In this document: one piece after another, positions 6,401 to 6,602 of the stretch
Layout: the number at the start of each line of letters is the position of its first letter
Position numbering within the stretch: position 1 is the stretch's first letter
From: Anaerolineae bacterium
Lineage (GTDB): Bacteria; Chloroflexota; Anaerolineae; Anaerolineales; Villigracilaceae
NCBI GenBank assembly: GCA_017303735.1
Contig: JAFLCF010000226.1
Coordinates: forward strand, 1-6,602
DNA length: 6,602 bases
Direction of reading: 5' to 3'
The notes under the pieces: model-generated
Databases searched by the model: none
Seen by the model: only the letters and a program-made list of their open reading frames with translations
What the model was told of the DNA's origin: nothing
Program-made: the position numbers and the translations under genes

Positions 6401-6602
6401 GGGCGAGGCGGTCTAGGGCTTGCGAAGTCGATTCGCCGGAGTGGGTGATGGTTTGCAGGCGCGCGATTTTTTCTTGAGAGAAACGAGATAATAAGTTACC
6501 GAGAGAGATACCACCTTGTGTGGATGCGATCTCTGCGAGTAAAGCCTCGTCGGTATTTGGAAAGTCTAATATGATCGGCGATTCGAGGGTGAAGGTCACA
6601 TC
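3480..6602 (-). CDS. gltB: Glutamate synthase large (alpha) subunit, C-terminal two thirds (5' end outside the window)
   Basis: The final 1040 codons of a GltB-type enzyme, which makes glutamate from 2-oxoglutarate and glutamine-derived ammonia. Numbering from the codon at 6597-6599: residues ~1-290 are the central domain (GADAVVPYLLFE); ~320-700 the FMN (beta/alpha)8 synthase domain, with SMSFGS (~355), GEGGE (~380), GAKPGEGGHLPARKV (~429-443), GGTGAARQHS (~517) and WADGGVRTAADT (~560); Cys595, Cys601 and Cys606 form the C-x5-C-x4-C site of the 3Fe-4S cluster, with an extra Cys598 between. Residues ~715-970 are the Gly-rich GXGXG right-handed helix domain, then a charged tail. Full-length relatives have about 1500 residues, so roughly 450-480 residues including the N-terminal Cys-nucleophile glutaminase domain should lie beyond 6602; the GTG at 6597-6599 is just an internal valine codon. 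No gltD follows, so the electron donor (NADPH via GltD encoded elsewhere, or ferredoxin) is unknown. Confidence 0.95.
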   Translation of the reverse strand, partial: DVTFTLESPIILDFPNTDEALLAEIASTQGGISLGNLLSRFSQEKIARLQTITHSGESTSQALDRLAQSAVDAARNGAQLILLEDTFAFQDGNGWLDPILAVGIVDKALRLSFAAYEPHDPQPTPLSRDDKGKIDFGLVSIADSVNLRRRAALAIRSGALRHLHDVILTLGMGADAVVPYLLFEAAFKEKAETTDELKSKLKNTLKALRSGIEKSTSTMGIHEARGYGRLFASIGLGTEVASALGTPNHGGSATGGLQWADVDAEIEKRAGSYHSAGRGDLARVNHFYPKVWKAAGKLGKGEAGSGEYETHVESTAKANPVSLRHILEFRPHESDIQKENVDVRITSHSLPFLIASMSFGSQGEIAYRAYAEAAFRLNMLSVNGEGGEIRDLLGKYPFHRGIQIASGRFGITAETINSSNLIEIKVGQGAKPGEGGHLPARKVTDKVAAARHARKGVDLISPSNNHDIYSIEDLAQFIEELKTINPKARVAVKVPVVPGIGIIAVGIAKAGADIIYLTGFDGGTGAARQHSLKHVGLPAEIGIVEAHRTLTEAGLRNDVEIWADGGVRTAADTVKLMCLGANRIGFATLAMVAIGCTICRDCQSGTCHTGITTQIESKEQATGMGIKHFVPRDLEQATQALVNVFNELGESVREIVAGLGFESAQDIVGHSDLLVQASHHKQIDLSEMLIPAEEYLAKPIPVSIPQQEALTIDRGPLHRPRNHLTTVISNLVMESFTTHKQDAILFEDDKVTPVDRALGTHLTGAMTRFRNNWSWSPGHGGMGGNRETWRLPIQDVESDAVPRTNLHFTSSSVPGNGLGAYNADPVHILVEGGAQDGVAKGISGGRVVIMKGYNHNGILIDGSVGKSLAYGGTGGVVIVQGNADSRACVRLSGADVIIGGEITKPLNDSLGFIGARANVKGFLCEYMTAGRVLVLGDPGPWMCAGMTGGVLYLRLQPHLHFDYPAIQRRLAKGAKVTVQSVDDADFQNLQHLLTVYADELRQNHQAEEADNTLGLLIDWKNTFIRVVPEGLQEDQRFATE

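Noticed and set aside
6597..6599. GTG as the start codon of the glutamate synthase gene
   Set aside because: The frame continues to the window edge (next codon GAT), and GltB proteins have an N-terminal glutaminase domain that is not yet reached, so this is an internal codon.

Overview
The window carries a nitrogen-assimilation and membrane-transport neighbourhood from a bacterium. All five recognisable genes lie on the minus strand. In transcription order they are: the 3' part of a glutamate synthase large subunit gene (gltB-like, open at the right edge), an ArsB/NhaD-family (ion transporter superfamily) permease, an Amt-type ammonium transporter, an 80-residue two-helix membrane protein of unknown function, and the first 43 codons of an APC-family amino acid permease that runs off the left edge. 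The overall style (moderate G+C genes, AT-rich spacers, divergent GltB central domain, Amt with a cleavable signal peptide) is compatible with Chloroflexota, perhaps Anaerolineae. That assignment is an impression from protein similarity recalled without a search and should be treated as tentative.

Region by region: 3480-6602 is the C-terminal two thirds of GltB, with the end of the central domain, the FMN/3Fe-4S synthase domain and the GXGXG domain. Its N-terminal glutaminase domain would lie outside the window. The 214-base spacer 3266-3479 holds two consecutive hairpins that look like tandem intrinsic terminators for gltB, then a candidate promoter and a small inverted repeat for the next gene. 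The permease 1961-3265 uses a TTG start with a strong ribosome binding site. The 115-base spacer 1846-1960 holds the amt ribosome binding site and a 24-codon open frame that ends 3 bases before the amt start. amt occupies 472-1845. The spacer 364-471 contains a 16-base-pair hairpin and a TATAAT box. The small membrane protein (121-363) overlaps the start of the APC permease by 11 bases, so those two are very probably co-translated.

Functionally, Amt brings in ammonium, which glutamine synthetase (not in the window) and glutamate synthase turn into glutamate. The APC permease could import amino acids as another nitrogen source. The ArsB/NhaD permease is not obviously part of nitrogen metabolism, and its substrate (Na+/H+, arsenite or an organic/inorganic anion) cannot be read from the sequence. 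The terminators and the spacers of 115-214 bases suggest that gltB, the permease and amt are separately transcribed or at least separately controlled, whereas the small protein and the APC permease form a tight pair. No gltD, glnA or glnK/glnB is present. No mobile element, CRISPR array, tRNA or rRNA was seen. The most interesting points are the small protein fused by overlap to the APC permease, the short frame in front of amt, and the unexplained strong hairpin after amt.
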